Source: Ruminococcaceae bacterium UBA866
GTDB taxonomy: Bacteria; Bacillota; Clostridia; Oscillospirales; Ruminococcaceae
Assembly (NCBI GenBank): GCA_002295325.1
Contig: DBGA01000042.1
Span: forward strand, 1,771 to 33,723
DNA length: 31,953 bases
Direction: 5' to 3'
Shown: in pieces, positions 7,647 to 16,091 of the stretch
How positions within the stretch are numbered: position 1 is the first letter of the stretch
Layout: each line of letters begins with the position of its first letter
Translations under genes and position numbers: made by a program
The notes under the pieces: model-generated
Database searches by the model: none
What the model saw: only the letters and a program-made list of their open reading frames with translations
Told to the model about the DNA's origin: nothing

Positions 7647-8465
7647 TTACAGCAATTCACGATATAAATCCGTCTTTTTAAAGCCATATGCTTTTGCAAT
7701 TTCCTTTGAAACATCGGTTGCCTTTTGTCCTTCATCGACCATTGATTGTGCCATTATTACCGCTTGTTCAAAGGTTACCTGCTCTTTGGTGGTTGGTTCA
7801 CAGCCTGCGATTACTAACACAAATTCACCTTTTGGAGCAGTTGCTTGATAGTATTCCACAGCCTCAGAGAGCGTCATGCGAAGGACCTGCTCATAAAGCT
7901 TAGTGAGTTCCCTTGCGATTGAAATTTGACGGTCACCCAGTGTCGCTAGCATATCTTTTAGTGTAGGCAACAACTTGTGGGGTGCTTCGTAAAATATCAT
8001 GGTGCGTTCTTCGTTTATAATTGACTTTAAATGTGCAACACGGTTTGATTTATTGGTGGATAAAAAACCTTCAAAGGTAAAACGTGAGGTTTTAAGTCCA
8101 CTCAATGCAAGTGCAGAAACCACTGCACTTGCACCTGGAATTACCTTTACATCAATATTTTGCTCTGCACAAAGTCTTACTAAATCCTCGCCTGGGTCTG
8201 ATATACAAGGCATTCCTGCATCAGATACGATTGCGCAGGTTTCTCCTGCTAAAATTCTATCAACAATATATTGTCCACGCTCACGAAGATTGTGCTCGTA
8301 GTAGCTTATCATTGGTTTTTTTATTTCAAAGTGATTTAACAGCTTAACGGTAACTCTTGTGTCCTCTGCTGCAACAAAATCAACTGCTTTAAGGGTTTCA
8401 ATCGCACGATAACTCATATCGCCGAGGTTTCCTATCGGTGTTCCCACCACATATAATGTTGGCAT
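7647..8465 (-). CDS. rsmI: 16S rRNA (cytidine-2'-O)-methyltransferase
   Basis: A 272-residue SAM-dependent methyltransferase of the tetrapyrrole-methylase fold that 2'-O-methylates C1402 of 16S rRNA. Signature segments are present: VVGTPIGNLGDMSYRAIETL at the N-terminus, AEDTRVT, and SDAGMPCISDPG near residues 85-96. The start MPTLYVVGTP at 8465 has AAAGGAG five bases upstream; an upstream in-frame start lies inside trmN6 and is rejected. It is 19 bp downstream of trmN6, the same pairing known around B. subtilis yabB/yabC. Confidence 0.93.
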   Translation of the reverse strand: MPTLYVVGTPIGNLGDMSYRAIETLKAVDFVAAEDTRVTVKLLNHFEIKKPMISYYEHNLRERGQYIVDRILAGETCAIVSDAGMPCISDPGEDLVRLCAEQNIDVKVIPGASAVVSALALSGLKTSRFTFEGFLSTNKSNRVAHLKSIINEERTMIFYEAPHKLLPTLKDMLATLGDRQISIARELTKLYEQVLRMTLSEAVEYYQATAPKGEFVLVIAGCEPTTKEQVTFEQAVIMAQSMVDEGQKATDVSKEIAKAYGFKKTDLYRELL

Positions 8466-8484
8466 AGTTTCTCCTTTGGTAGTA

Positions 8485-9198
8485 TTATTTCCCGTAGATT
8501 GATTGCATTTCGCTTGTATATTCTTCACCGTCATATATGTAGAGATTTGGCATCACCTTCATAAATGGCTTTGATGATTTTTTACCCTCAATTAAAAATA
8601 GCCACGGGGCTTGCTCAGGTGTCTTTGAAACAAAACGTAGCAGCTTAGGCTCAATATCGTTTAACTTCATTGCTGTAATAACATCAGCCAAACGTTCAGG
8701 ACGTTGACAGATGCAAAGTCTGCCCCCATATTTGAGTAACTTTTTTGCCGCCTTGCAAACATCATCAATCACACATAGCACTTCATGTCGTGCAATCTGT
8801 TCCGCAGTTAGCTCACTTAAAATCCCAGCATTATTTGCCTTATATGGTGGGTTGCAAGTAACAAGGTCAAACTGTCCAAACTCCATATTGCTAAGCTCTT
8901 TTAAATCGCAAAGCTTAGGGATAACCTCATTATCGAGGGTAGAATTTTCAATCGACAGCTTAAACTGTTCAATTGCCTGCCCTTGAATATCAACTCCATA
9001 AACCTTATGAGGCTTGTTCTCCTTTGACATAATCATAGGGATAATGCCACAGCCTGTCCCCAAATCGCAAACAAGATCCTTTTTTCGAGGATTTGCAAAG
9101 TTTGCAAGTAAAAATGCATCTGTACCAAAACGATGCTCCTTGCTGATACACACATTTATATTATCATTTAGCTTTTCAAGCTTAAATTTTTCATTCAC
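8485..9198 (-). CDS. TrmN6-like tRNA1(Val) adenine-N6 methyltransferase
   Basis: A 237-residue Rossmann methyltransferase. The SAM-binding motif DLGTGCGIIP is near residue 45 and the amino-methyltransferase motif NPPY near residue 116. The opening, with FGTDAFLLANF, is typical of the YfiC/TrmN6 (YabB) group rather than of PrmC, which shares NPPY. Its place beside rsmI supports this. The start is GTG at 9198; the ATG four bases further in is out of frame. The ribosome binding site GAGG overlaps the stop of the TVP38 gene 12 bp upstream, suggesting coupling. Confidence 0.8.
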   Translation of the reverse strand: MNEKFKLEKLNDNINVCISKEHRFGTDAFLLANFANPRKKDLVCDLGTGCGIIPMIMSKENKPHKVYGVDIQGQAIEQFKLSIENSTLDNEVIPKLCDLKELSNMEFGQFDLVTCNPPYKANNAGILSELTAEQIARHEVLCVIDDVCKAAKKLLKYGGRLCICQRPERLADVITAMKLNDIEPKLLRFVSKTPEQAPWLFLIEGKKSSKPFMKVMPNLYIYDGEEYTSEMQSIYGK

Positions 9199-9210
9199 TA
9201 AGGGTATACC

Positions 9211-9951
9211 TCACTTCTTTTTTCTGTTCCTAATCTTTTCTTTTTTCTCATTTGCAATCTTCATAATTTTTTCGTTAAAAATAATTCCTATAACAGAAAT
9301 TACGCCGATAACCACAAATATAATTATCGTTTGCAACCATTTTCCCTCGCCAATTGAAGAACCTGCAAAGGTGGAGGAAATAATTGAAGGTATTCTTGCT
9401 ACAGTTACGAGGATAAAAAATGTCATTGGCTTAATCTTTGTAGCAGGCATAAAATATGTCAGCAAATCTTTTGGTGTTCCGGGAATGAAAAATAGGAAAA
9501 ATACAATCATCTCAAACTTTTTTGTATCATGCAAAAACTTATATTTATCAAGTTTACCGCCACCCACAAGCCTATTAATAAAGCCCATACCGAGCAATTT
9601 CACCATATAATAAATAAGCACGGTTCCAATTAGCATACCTATGGTGCAAATGACATATCCCCCAAGTGTTCCATACAAAAGACCAGCCAAAACCTCGATT
9701 GGCTCACCCGGAATAAACGCTAGGATAACTTGAAGCATTTGTACTCCAATCAAAATCAAAATTCCATATACACCCTTTGCATGAATGTAGTTTTGAAACG
9801 CCTCACGTCCACTTTCATCTTTTAGCGAAAGCATATGAGGAAATAGCTTAATTGTAACGAAAGTCAATATGACAATTATGACAGCAAACCCCACAAATTT
9901 TATAAATTCAACTTTATTTTGCTTTACCGTCTGCTTAAATTTATGCTCCAT
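9211..9951 (-). CDS. TVP38/TMEM64 (DedA-like, VTT domain) membrane protein
   Basis: A 246-residue integral membrane protein with about six hydrophobic segments. The VTT-domain signature is visible: GEPIEVLAGLLYGTLGG at about residues 76-92, and the second motif FFLFFIPGTPKDLLTYF with conserved Gly-Pro at about 151-167. The C-terminus is strongly basic (KKEKIRNRKKK). VTT-domain proteins are linked to lipid transport or scrambling and membrane homeostasis; the role here is inferred only from the family. The ribosome binding site is weak (GGGGAAA). It heads a run with trmN6 and rsmI. Its promoter and leader are formed by a three-hairpin repeat also found before trmB. Confidence 0.85.
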   Translation of the reverse strand: MEHKFKQTVKQNKVEFIKFVGFAVIIVILTFVTIKLFPHMLSLKDESGREAFQNYIHAKGVYGILILIGVQMLQVILAFIPGEPIEVLAGLLYGTLGGYVICTIGMLIGTVLIYYMVKLLGMGFINRLVGGGKLDKYKFLHDTKKFEMIVFFLFFIPGTPKDLLTYFMPATKIKPMTFFILVTVARIPSIISSTFAGSSIGEGKWLQTIIIFVVIGVISVIGIIFNEKIMKIANEKKEKIRNRKKK

Positions 9952-9984
9952 TTGTTTTTCCCCAACCTTATATTTTTTAGTTTT

Positions 9985-10077
9985 ATTATATCATATGCGT
10001 AAGCGTTGATATAATTTGCCTTCTTTGCCGATAAGGCAAAGGGCATTTAAAATATAATAAAGCTATGCTTTATTATA
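9985..10077 (-). repeat. Three-hairpin promoter/leader element, copy A
   Basis: Three consecutive stem-loops: H1 ATTATATCA/TGATATAAT (9985-9993, 10007-10015); H2 CTTTGCC/GGCAAAG with outer TGCC/GGCA (10017-10045); H3 TATAATAAAGC/GCTTTATTATA (10053-10063, 10067-10077). A second copy with the same order lies at 21343-21436. It ends 33 bp before the TVP38 gene start. Confidence 0.8.
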
Positions 10078-10100
10078 CCTATTATATTTCAACAATTCAA
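10072..10100 (-). promoter_or_regulatory. Promoter of the TVP38-trmN6-rsmI group
   Basis: TTGAAT (10095-10100), 17 bp, TATAAT (10072-10077). The -10 box is part of hairpin H3 of repeat copy A, and transcription would start near 10065 in its loop. The leader, about 114 bases, then carries H2 and H1. Confidence 0.6.
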
Positions 10101-10177
10101 TTAAAACGTAATATTGTTCTGTTAACTTAGTATAATATATACACGATTGGGTTTCAGATTTTTCTTCGATTTTTCCT

Positions 10178-10215
10178 AAAAAGGCACTAAGATTGATAAT
10201 CTTAGTGCCTTTTTT
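10178..10215 (-). terminator. Terminator of purL
   Basis: A 17-bp stem whose core is GGCACTAAGATT/AATCTTAGTGCC with a GAT loop, A-run on one side and T-run on the other. It lies 13 bp after the purL stop. The T-run on both strands means it could act in both directions. Confidence 0.85.
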
Positions 10216-10227
10216 CTTAGAACTTAC

Positions 10228-13200
10228 TTATTTTGTAAAATATTCAACACCTGATTTGAATATCTTTTGGTCTTTGTTTCCATGAATATTCTTGCAGATA
10301 TTCTCACCAATACGCTCACTATGAGCCATTTTACCAAATACTCTACCGTCAGGAGAGGTAATTCCCTCGACTGCCATGTCGGATTCGTTTGGATTGTATG
10401 CAATGTTATAGGTTGGTTGCCCTGCAAGGTCAACATATTGGGTTGCAATTTGTCCGTTTTCAATCAGTTTTGCAATCATTTTGCTGTCTGCAATAAACCT
10501 ACCCTCACCATGTGAGATTGGAACTGTATGAATATCACCTACAGCAGTATTATAAAGCCATGGTGATTTATTTGAGCTAATGCGAGTGTCTACCATAAGT
10601 GATTGATGACGACCGATTGTGTTATATGTCAATGTTGGTGATGTATCGGTAACGTCGCAAATCTCACCGTATGGAACAAGTCCAAGCTTAATTAGGGCTT
10701 GGAAACCGTTGCAGATACCGAGCATTAAGCCGTCACGGTTTTTAAGCAAATTCATAACCGCTAGACTTACTTGTGGGTTTCTGAAAAATGATGTAATGAA
10801 TTTTGCAGAACCGTCTGGCTCATCACCACCGGAAAATCCACCCGGAAGCATGATAATTTGTGAATTGTCTATCTTTTGAGCAAATGCTCTTACGCTCTCC
10901 TCGATTTGTGCACTTGTAAGATTTTTGATTACAAAAATCTCCGCTTCTGCCCCTGCCTTTTGGAATGCTCTAGCCGAATCATATTCGCAGTTTGTTCCAG
11001 GGAAAACTGGAATTAGGACACGAGGTTTTGCAATTTTAATTGCAGGAGAAATACGCTCTGATTTTCTTGTCTTATGGCTGATAGTCTGTGGAGTTTTTGT
11101 TTTTTGTGCAATTCTGTATGGGAATACTGACTCCAATGCCTTTTCATAGGAGTTTTGCAAAATTTTCATATCTACCAATGCCATATGCTCTGGGATTACA
11201 ATTACATATTTTGAGGTTGTAGTACCAATAATTTTTAAACCATCTTCGCAAGCTTTTTTGTCAATCTCAAGCACAAACCCACCATAAACAGGGTTAAACA
11301 TAATTTCTTTGCCAACTGCCTCTGTAAGCTTTACACCCATTTTATTGCCTAATGACATTTTTGCAAGTGTTTCAACAAGTCCACCCATAGTTAAAGTAGA
11401 GCAAGCATTTACGCAACCGTTTTGGATAAGCTCCTCAACCTTTGAGAATACAGCTTTTACGCTCTCAAAGTTTGGAATACCATTTTCGTCATACTCAGGA
11501 GTAATAATTGCAATTCTTGAGCCTGGGCGCTTAAATTCCTGTGAAATAACCTTGTCGGCTTTTGTGAGCGATACTGCAAAGGAAACAAGGGTTGGAGGAA
11601 CGTCAATGTCCTGAAATGTTCCACTCATGGAGTCTTTTCCACCAATTGAGCCAATTCCAAGTTCAAGTTGTGCTTTGAATGCACCCAAAAGTGCAGCCAT
11701 AGGCTTGCCCCAACGTGAAGGTGTGTTTTGTGTTCTCTCGAAATATTCTTGGAAGGTTAACCAGCATTGCTTATGGCTACCACCAACAGCGATAACCTTA
11801 GCAACCGACTCAATCACTGCATACATTGCAGAATGATATGGGCTTTGCTCTGAAATGTATGGGTTGAAACCCCATCCCATTACTGACGCTGTGTTCGTCT
11901 CGCCTTTAAGCACAGGGATTTTTGCAACCATTGCTTGTGTTGGAGTTAGCTGATTTTCTCCGCCAAATGGCATCAACACAGTCCCTGCTCCGATTGTTGC
12001 GTCAAAACGCTCTGAAAGTCCTTTTTGTGAGCAAAGGTTTAGATTTGACATATGCTCAATTATATTTTGTGCTGTAATTTCTTTGTCAAAGACAGGTTTA
12101 ACTACAGCCTTTGTAATTTCAATATCGGTATGTTTTACTGCACCGTTTGAGTTTAAGAACTCACGAGAAAGGTCAACGATACGGTTGCCCGACCAATCCA
12201 TAGTAAGACGAGCCTCTTTTGTCACAACAGCAACAAAGGTAGCCTCGATATTCTCTTCATTTGCAAGCGCAATGAATTTTTCCATGTCATCTTTTCTTAC
12301 AACGCAAGCCATTCTCTCTTGTGATTCGCTGATTGCAAGCTCAGTTCCGTCAAGTCCATTGTACTTTTTAGGAACAGCGTCAAGGTTAATATGAAGCCCG
12401 TCAGCAAGCTCTCCGATGGCAACAGATACACCACCTGCTCCAAAGTCGTTGCAACGTCTGATAAGACGAGTTGCCTCTTCATTTCTGAATAAACGCTGAA
12501 TTTTTCTCTCTTCAGGAGCATTTCCCTTTTGCACTTCTGCGCCACAGCTTTCAAGGCTGTCTAGTGTATGAGATTTTGATGAGCCTGTAGCACCACCACA
12601 ACCATCACGTCCAGTTCTTCCACCAAGCAATACAACAACGTCACCAGCCTCTGGCACTTCACGCACTACGTTTTTAGCAGGAGCTGCGCCGATTACTGCG
12701 CCCATCTCCATACGTTTTGCAACATATCCAGGGTGATAAAGCTCGCTCACTTGTCCTGTTGCAAGTCCGATTTGATTTCCATAGGAGCTATATCCAGCCG
12801 CTGCACCTGTTACAATTTTGCGTTGTGGCAGCTTACCGCTGATTGTGTCCTCAACTGATACAAGTGGGTTTGCAGCACCAGTCACACGCATCGCTTGATA
12901 AACATAAGAGCGCCCAGAAAGTGGGTCACGAATAGCACCACCCAAACAGGTAGCAGCACCACCAAAAGGCTCGATTTCTGTTGGGTGATTGTGGGTTTCA
13001 TTTTTGAACATCAATAGCCAATCTTCGTCTACACCGTCAATGTCAACCTTGATTTTTACGGAACAAGCATTGATTTCCTCTGACTCGTCCATATCTTTTA
13101 AGATGCCATCTTTTTTAAGCTTTTTTGCTCCAATGATAGCCAGATCCATAAGGGTAATCGGTTTGTCGGTTCTTCCCGCATATAAGTCCTCACGAGTTAC

Positions 13201-13959
13201 AAGGTACTCTTTATATGTATCGGCAATAAAGCTGTCAGCAATTTTAACGTCATCTATATTAGTAGAAAATGTAGTGTGTCGGCAATGATCAGACCAGTAT
13301 GTGTCAATCATTTTGATTTCAGTTATAGTTGGGTTTCTCTTTTCAGTGTCTTTAAAATAAGCCTGACAAAAAGTGATATCATCCAAGTCCATTGCAAGAG
13401 AGTATTCATTAACAAAGGAATTTAATCCGTCCTTATCAAGGTCAATAAAGCCCTCTAAAGTTGCAACGGTTGTCTTTTGCTCATAGTGTGACTCTAATGA
13501 TAAAACTGTATCAAGACTTGCTTCACGGCTCTCAACAGGATTGATAAGATATGCCTTAATCTTGTCGAATTGAGCATCAGTAATTTCACCCTCAACGATA
13601 TAAACCCTTGCATTTTTAACAATAGGTCTGTCACCCTGAACCAAAAGCTGAATACATTGTGCGCAAGAATCTGCACGTTGGTCAAATTGTCCCGGAAGAT
13701 ATTCAATGGCAAAAACACGTGTATTTTCCTCAAGCTTTGGCAATTCAAAGTAGATATCATCTACTTGTGGCTCGGAAAAAATTGTTGGCTGCGCTTTTTT
13801 AAACGTTTCTTCAGATACACCCTGTACATCATAGCGGTTAATCACTCGAATATTTTGAACGTTACTCATCAAAAGTGAGCTTTTTAGGTCTTGTAAAATA
13901 CTATGGGCTTCAACTGCAAAACCAGACTTTTTCTCAACATAAATGCGGTAAACTGACAT
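10228..13959 (-). CDS. purL: Phosphoribosylformylglycinamidine synthase (PurL with fused glutaminase)
   Basis: A 1243-residue single-chain enzyme for the fourth step of purine synthesis: FGAR + glutamine + ATP to FGAM. It joins an N-terminal PurS-like region, two AIRS-type synthetase halves (with the SDHCRHTTF segment and MFKNETHNHPTEIEPFGGAATC) and, from about residue 975, a class I glutaminase domain. That domain shows FPGTNCEYD, GGFSGGDEPDGSAKF, the nucleophile Cys in GICNGFQ and His/Glu in SHGEGRF. The start is the ATG at 13959 with GGAG eight bases upstream; a GTG three codons earlier overlaps that site. A strong terminator follows. Other pur genes are not in the window. A 35-bp inverted repeat covers its promoter region. 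Confidence 0.95.
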   Translation of the reverse strand: MSVYRIYVEKKSGFAVEAHSILQDLKSSLLMSNVQNIRVINRYDVQGVSEETFKKAQPTIFSEPQVDDIYFELPKLEENTRVFAIEYLPGQFDQRADSCAQCIQLLVQGDRPIVKNARVYIVEGEITDAQFDKIKAYLINPVESREASLDTVLSLESHYEQKTTVATLEGFIDLDKDGLNSFVNEYSLAMDLDDITFCQAYFKDTEKRNPTITEIKMIDTYWSDHCRHTTFSTNIDDVKIADSFIADTYKEYLVTREDLYAGRTDKPITLMDLAIIGAKKLKKDGILKDMDESEEINACSVKIKVDIDGVDEDWLLMFKNETHNHPTEIEPFGGAATCLGGAIRDPLSGRSYVYQAMRVTGAANPLVSVEDTISGKLPQRKIVTGAAAGYSSYGNQIGLATGQVSELYHPGYVAKRMEMGAVIGAAPAKNVVREVPEAGDVVVLLGGRTGRDGCGGATGSSKSHTLDSLESCGAEVQKGNAPEERKIQRLFRNEEATRLIRRCNDFGAGGVSVAIGELADGLHINLDAVPKKYNGLDGTELAISESQERMACVVRKDDMEKFIALANEENIEATFVAVVTKEARLTMDWSGNRIVDLSREFLNSNGAVKHTDIEITKAVVKPVFDKEITAQNIIEHMSNLNLCSQKGLSERFDATIGAGTVLMPFGGENQLTPTQAMVAKIPVLKGETNTASVMGWGFNPYISEQSPYHSAMYAVIESVAKVIAVGGSHKQCWLTFQEYFERTQNTPSRWGKPMAALLGAFKAQLELGIGSIGGKDSMSGTFQDIDVPPTLVSFAVSLTKADKVISQEFKRPGSRIAIITPEYDENGIPNFESVKAVFSKVEELIQNGCVNACSTLTMGGLVETLAKMSLGNKMGVKLTEAVGKEIMFNPVYGGFVLEIDKKACEDGLKIIGTTTSKYVIVIPEHMALVDMKILQNSYEKALESVFPYRIAQKTKTPQTISHKTRKSERISPAIKIAKPRVLIPVFPGTNCEYDSARAFQKAGAEAEIFVIKNLTSAQIEESVRAFAQKIDNSQIIMLPGGFSGGDEPDGSAKFITSFFRNPQVSLAVMNLLKNRDGLMLGICNGFQALIKLGLVPYGEICDVTDTSPTLTYNTIGRHQSLMVDTRISSNKSPWLYNTAVGDIHTVPISHGEGRFIADSKMIAKLIENGQIATQYVDLAGQPTYNIAYNPNESDMAVEGITSPDGRVFGKMAHSERIGENICKNIHGNKDQKIFKSGVEYFTK

Positions 13960-13981
13960 AATCGACACTCCTATAATTCTA

Positions 13982-14019
13982 ATTATAACACTTTGAAAAA
14001 ATAATTATTAAAGTGTTAT
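13982..14019 (-). promoter_or_regulatory. purL -10 region with overlapping inverted repeat
   Basis: ATAACACTTT (13985-13994) and AAAGTGTTAT (14010-14019) are perfect 10-bp arms separated by 15 bp. A TATAAT on the minus strand (13982-13987) overlaps one arm; the 17-bp-spaced -35 position is poor (TAATAA). The layout fits an operator over a regulated promoter, about 25 bp before purL. Confidence 0.45.
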
Positions 14020-14129
14020 TTGCCGTCCATTTTACCCCCCGTTAGGAAGATAGAATAGGGCATTTGAAATTAATTGTTAGTGATGTAATTTTTATGAAAA
14101 ATCACGTTGTTACACTATTTTCTAGGTTG

Positions 14130-15425
14130 TTACACTAGTTGTCCTATACAATGCTCGTCCTCTCGTTTTGTTAACAAAACCTTGAGAATTGAGCCACTTA
14201 TATCCTTATCGCTTTTCGCTACTACCTTTGTATAATTCTTGGTGTAGCCCACATAGTTGTTGTCGGATTGCTTTGTTTCAAATAAAACATCTTGTATTTT
14301 TGAAATTTGGCTGTCCAAAAACTCCTGCTGGGTTTTTATCGTTACTTCAATCATTTTTTTGCTACGAATATCTTTTATATGCTTGTCCACTTGGTTTTCC
14401 ATAGTAGCGGCACGAGTACCCTCTCTAATAGAATAGCTGAAAATGTGCGCCTTTGCAAACGCTATTTTTTGTGCAAATTCTAAAGATTCTGAAAACTCTC
14501 GCTCATCTTCTCCAGCAAATCCCACCATAATATCGGTTGTGATTGCAGGATTATCAAATTTATTGCGTATATTTTTTACAATGTCATAGTATTCGTCGGC
14601 AGTATAATGCCTATTCATTCTCTTTAATGTATCATCACTTCCACTTTGCAGTGAAAGGTGAAACTGTGGGCAGAATTTATCAAGACTAGCCATGCGAGCA
14701 AGGTCGTCCTCGGACAAAAGCTCCGGCTCAAGCGAGCCTAGTCTAACACGCTTTACCCCCTCGATGGAACAAGCAAGCTCAATTGCATCAATCAGCCTTA
14801 CATCGTAACCTGTTTCCTTGCCATATGAGCTTAGATTAATTCCTACAAGGACAATTTCCTTGTAGCCGTTCTGGGCTAATGCCTCAAGCTCTTCTTTGAT
14901 GTCTTCTAGCTTTTTACTGCGAATTGGGCCTCTTGCCGTTGGAATGATGCAATAAGAGCAATACCTGTCGCAACCGTCCTCAATCTTAACAAATGCCCTT
15001 GTATGTTCATGAAAGGTTGACGTCTTCATCGGTTCAAAGCTCTCGTCTTTTTCATGGGGAGTGATGTCTATTACACGTTCTCTAGTTTGCAGGAACTTCT
15101 TAACGTTAGAGAGAAGTGCACTTCGGTTATAAGAACCCTGCAAAACGGAAACCTCGCTGATAATTTTTGCTTCCTCAGGAAAAGCCTGAGGAAAACAGCC
15201 TGTAAGTGCAATCACTGCATTTTCATCAGAACGTTTTATCCTTCTTATAAGCTGTCTTGTCTTTTTGTCGCCTGACTCTGTCACTGTACAGGAATTTATC
15301 ACATAAACGTCTGCCTCATCGTCAAAGCTTACGATGTCAAATCCATCGTTTGCAAACTGATTTGTCATGACTGCAGTTTCATACTGGTTTACTTTGCAGC
15401 CTAAAGTATAAAAAGCAATTCTCAT
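14130..15425 (-). CDS. mtaB: tRNA (t6A37) C2-methylthiotransferase
   Basis: A 431-residue radical-SAM enzyme that converts t6A37 to ms2t6A37 in tRNAs reading ANN codons. The N-terminal UPF0004 domain carries the three auxiliary-cluster cysteines Cys10 (GCKVNQYET), Cys46 (NSCTVT) and Cys77 (TGCFPQ). The radical-SAM CxxxCxxC is Cys152/156/159 (GCDRYCSYC). A TRAM-type RNA-binding region closes the protein. The opening TLGCKVNQYE distinguishes MtaB/YqeV from MiaB and RimO. The start has GGTGG four bases upstream. It works on the product of the t6A pathway, of which TsaC is encoded further along in this window. A perfect palindrome stands about 32 bp ahead of it. Confidence 0.92.
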   Translation of the reverse strand: MRIAFYTLGCKVNQYETAVMTNQFANDGFDIVSFDDEADVYVINSCTVTESGDKKTRQLIRRIKRSDENAVIALTGCFPQAFPEEAKIISEVSVLQGSYNRSALLSNVKKFLQTRERVIDITPHEKDESFEPMKTSTFHEHTRAFVKIEDGCDRYCSYCIIPTARGPIRSKKLEDIKEELEALAQNGYKEIVLVGINLSSYGKETGYDVRLIDAIELACSIEGVKRVRLGSLEPELLSEDDLARMASLDKFCPQFHLSLQSGSDDTLKRMNRHYTADEYYDIVKNIRNKFDNPAITTDIMVGFAGEDEREFSESLEFAQKIAFAKAHIFSYSIREGTRAATMENQVDKHIKDIRSKKMIEVTIKTQQEFLDSQISKIQDVLFETKQSDNNYVGYTKNYTKVVAKSDKDISGSILKVLLTKREDEHCIGQLV

Positions 15426-15456
15426 TTATCCACCATAGTAGCAGGAGATAACACCC

Positions 15457-15478
15457 ATATTGTGTAGCTACACAATAT
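15457..15478. promoter_or_regulatory. Perfect 22-bp palindrome upstream of mtaB
   Basis: A perfect palindrome with no spacer; its core is TGTGTAGCTACACA with ATAT on both sides. It lies 32 bp before the mtaB start, in the 261-bp region between mtaB and the diverging HPr-like gene. The perfect two-fold symmetry suggests a binding site for a dimeric regulator; no regulator is identified. The rest of this region shows a second small palindrome, ACCAAATTTTTGGT, at 15538-15551. Confidence 0.55.
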
Positions 15479-15609
15479 AAATACTCAATACCTCTGCACA
15501 CGACATCTTTCATATATATTTTATTCACCATAATAACCAAATTTTTGGTCTCAAATTTATGCTTTACATTAATATTATAATTGATTTGCCCAGAATTTAC
15601 AATTATCAG

Positions 15610-15638
15610 TTGACTAAAAAGTATGCATCTGTTATAGT
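15610..15638 (+). promoter_or_regulatory. Promoter of the HPr-like gene
   Basis: TTGACT (15610-15615), 17 bp, TATAGT (15633-15638). Start expected near 15645, about 40 bp before the HPr-like start codon. Confidence 0.8.
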
Positions 15639-15686
15639 GAATTTATAGTCAAATATTATAAAAAATAATATCAGGAGGAAAATTAT

Positions 15687-15917
15687 ATGAAATCAGTTAA
15701 TATTAAATTGGCAACTATCAGCGACGTTAAAGTTTTTGTAAACACTGTAGCAAAATACGACTTTGATGTAGATCTAATCTCAGGTAGATATGCAATCGAT
15801 GCAAAATCAATTATGGGTATCTTCAGCCTTGATATATCAAAACCTATTAAGTTGGATGCTCACACTGAGGACGCTGATGCTTTCTTTGCAGACATCAAAC
15901 AATTCGTGGTTGAATAA
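15687..15917 (+). CDS. HPr-like protein lacking the active-site histidine
   Basis: A 76-residue protein of the HPr fold. The regulatory-serine region is kept (AKSIMGIFSLD, Ser41, aligning with Ser46 of HPr) together with the usual C-terminal helix. The phosphotransfer segment GLHARPAT of true HPr is replaced: position 15 is Lys, and Arg17 and Pro18 are lost. It therefore cannot act as a phosphoenolpyruvate-dependent phosphocarrier. By analogy with Bacillus Crh (Gln at position 15) it may be a regulatory HPr relative, but whether Ser41 is phosphorylated is not known. CAGGAGG precedes the ATG at a good distance. It is a single-gene transcript with its own promoter and terminator, converging on the normal HPr gene. 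Confidence 0.85.
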   Translation: MKSVNIKLATISDVKVFVNTVAKYDFDVDLISGRYAIDAKSIMGIFSLDISKPIKLDAHTEDADAFFADIKQFVVE

Positions 15918-15935
15918 CCTTTAAATCGAATTTAT

Positions 15936-15981
15936 CAATCCCCACTTTAAGCTTTTTAGTTTACTGTGGGGATTGTTTTTT
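15936..15981 (+). terminator. Terminator of the HPr-like gene
   Basis: CAATCCCCAC and GTGGGGATTG pair over 10 bp with a 20-base loop, followed by TTTTTT. Confidence 0.85.
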
Positions 15982-16046
15982 ATATAGAAAAGGGTTGCTC
16001 AATTTTTATTAAACTTCATAAAATATTCCAATATTGTGTTTCTTTA

Positions 16047-16080
16047 CATAAAATAAAGGGCTGCGTTACAGCAACCCTTT
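16047..16080 (-). terminator. Terminator of the HPr gene
   Basis: AAAGGG/CCCTTT with an inner CTG/CAG helix, followed on the minus strand by ATTTTAT. It lies directly after the HPr stop. Confidence 0.7.
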
Positions 16081-16091
16081 TTGAAAACTTA

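Noticed and set aside
8485..9198. Reading the NPPY methyltransferase as PrmC
   Set aside because: It lacks the PrmC N-terminal helical domain, its opening matches TrmN6/YfiC, and it neighbours rsmI.
9014..9610. A 198-codon open frame on the plus strand with hydrophobic runs
   Set aside because: It is antisense to trmN6 and the TVP38 gene. Its hydrophobicity mirrors the AT-rich membrane-protein codons, and it has no ribosome binding site or known motif.
10130..10220. Possible small RNA on the plus strand: TATAAT near 10131 followed by a terminator
   Set aside because: No acceptable -35 box at the right spacing, and the hairpin is fully explained as the purL terminator.
14047..14075. Possible decayed third copy of the hairpin cassette (AGGGCATTTGAAATTAAT)
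   Set aside because: Only about 15 bases resemble the cassette and none of the three hairpins can be formed.
14106..14137. Direct repeat GTTGTTACACTA (14106-14117, 14126-14137) at the end of mtaB
   Set aside because: A single short duplication over the stop-codon region with no inverted repeats or element beside it; probably local slippage.
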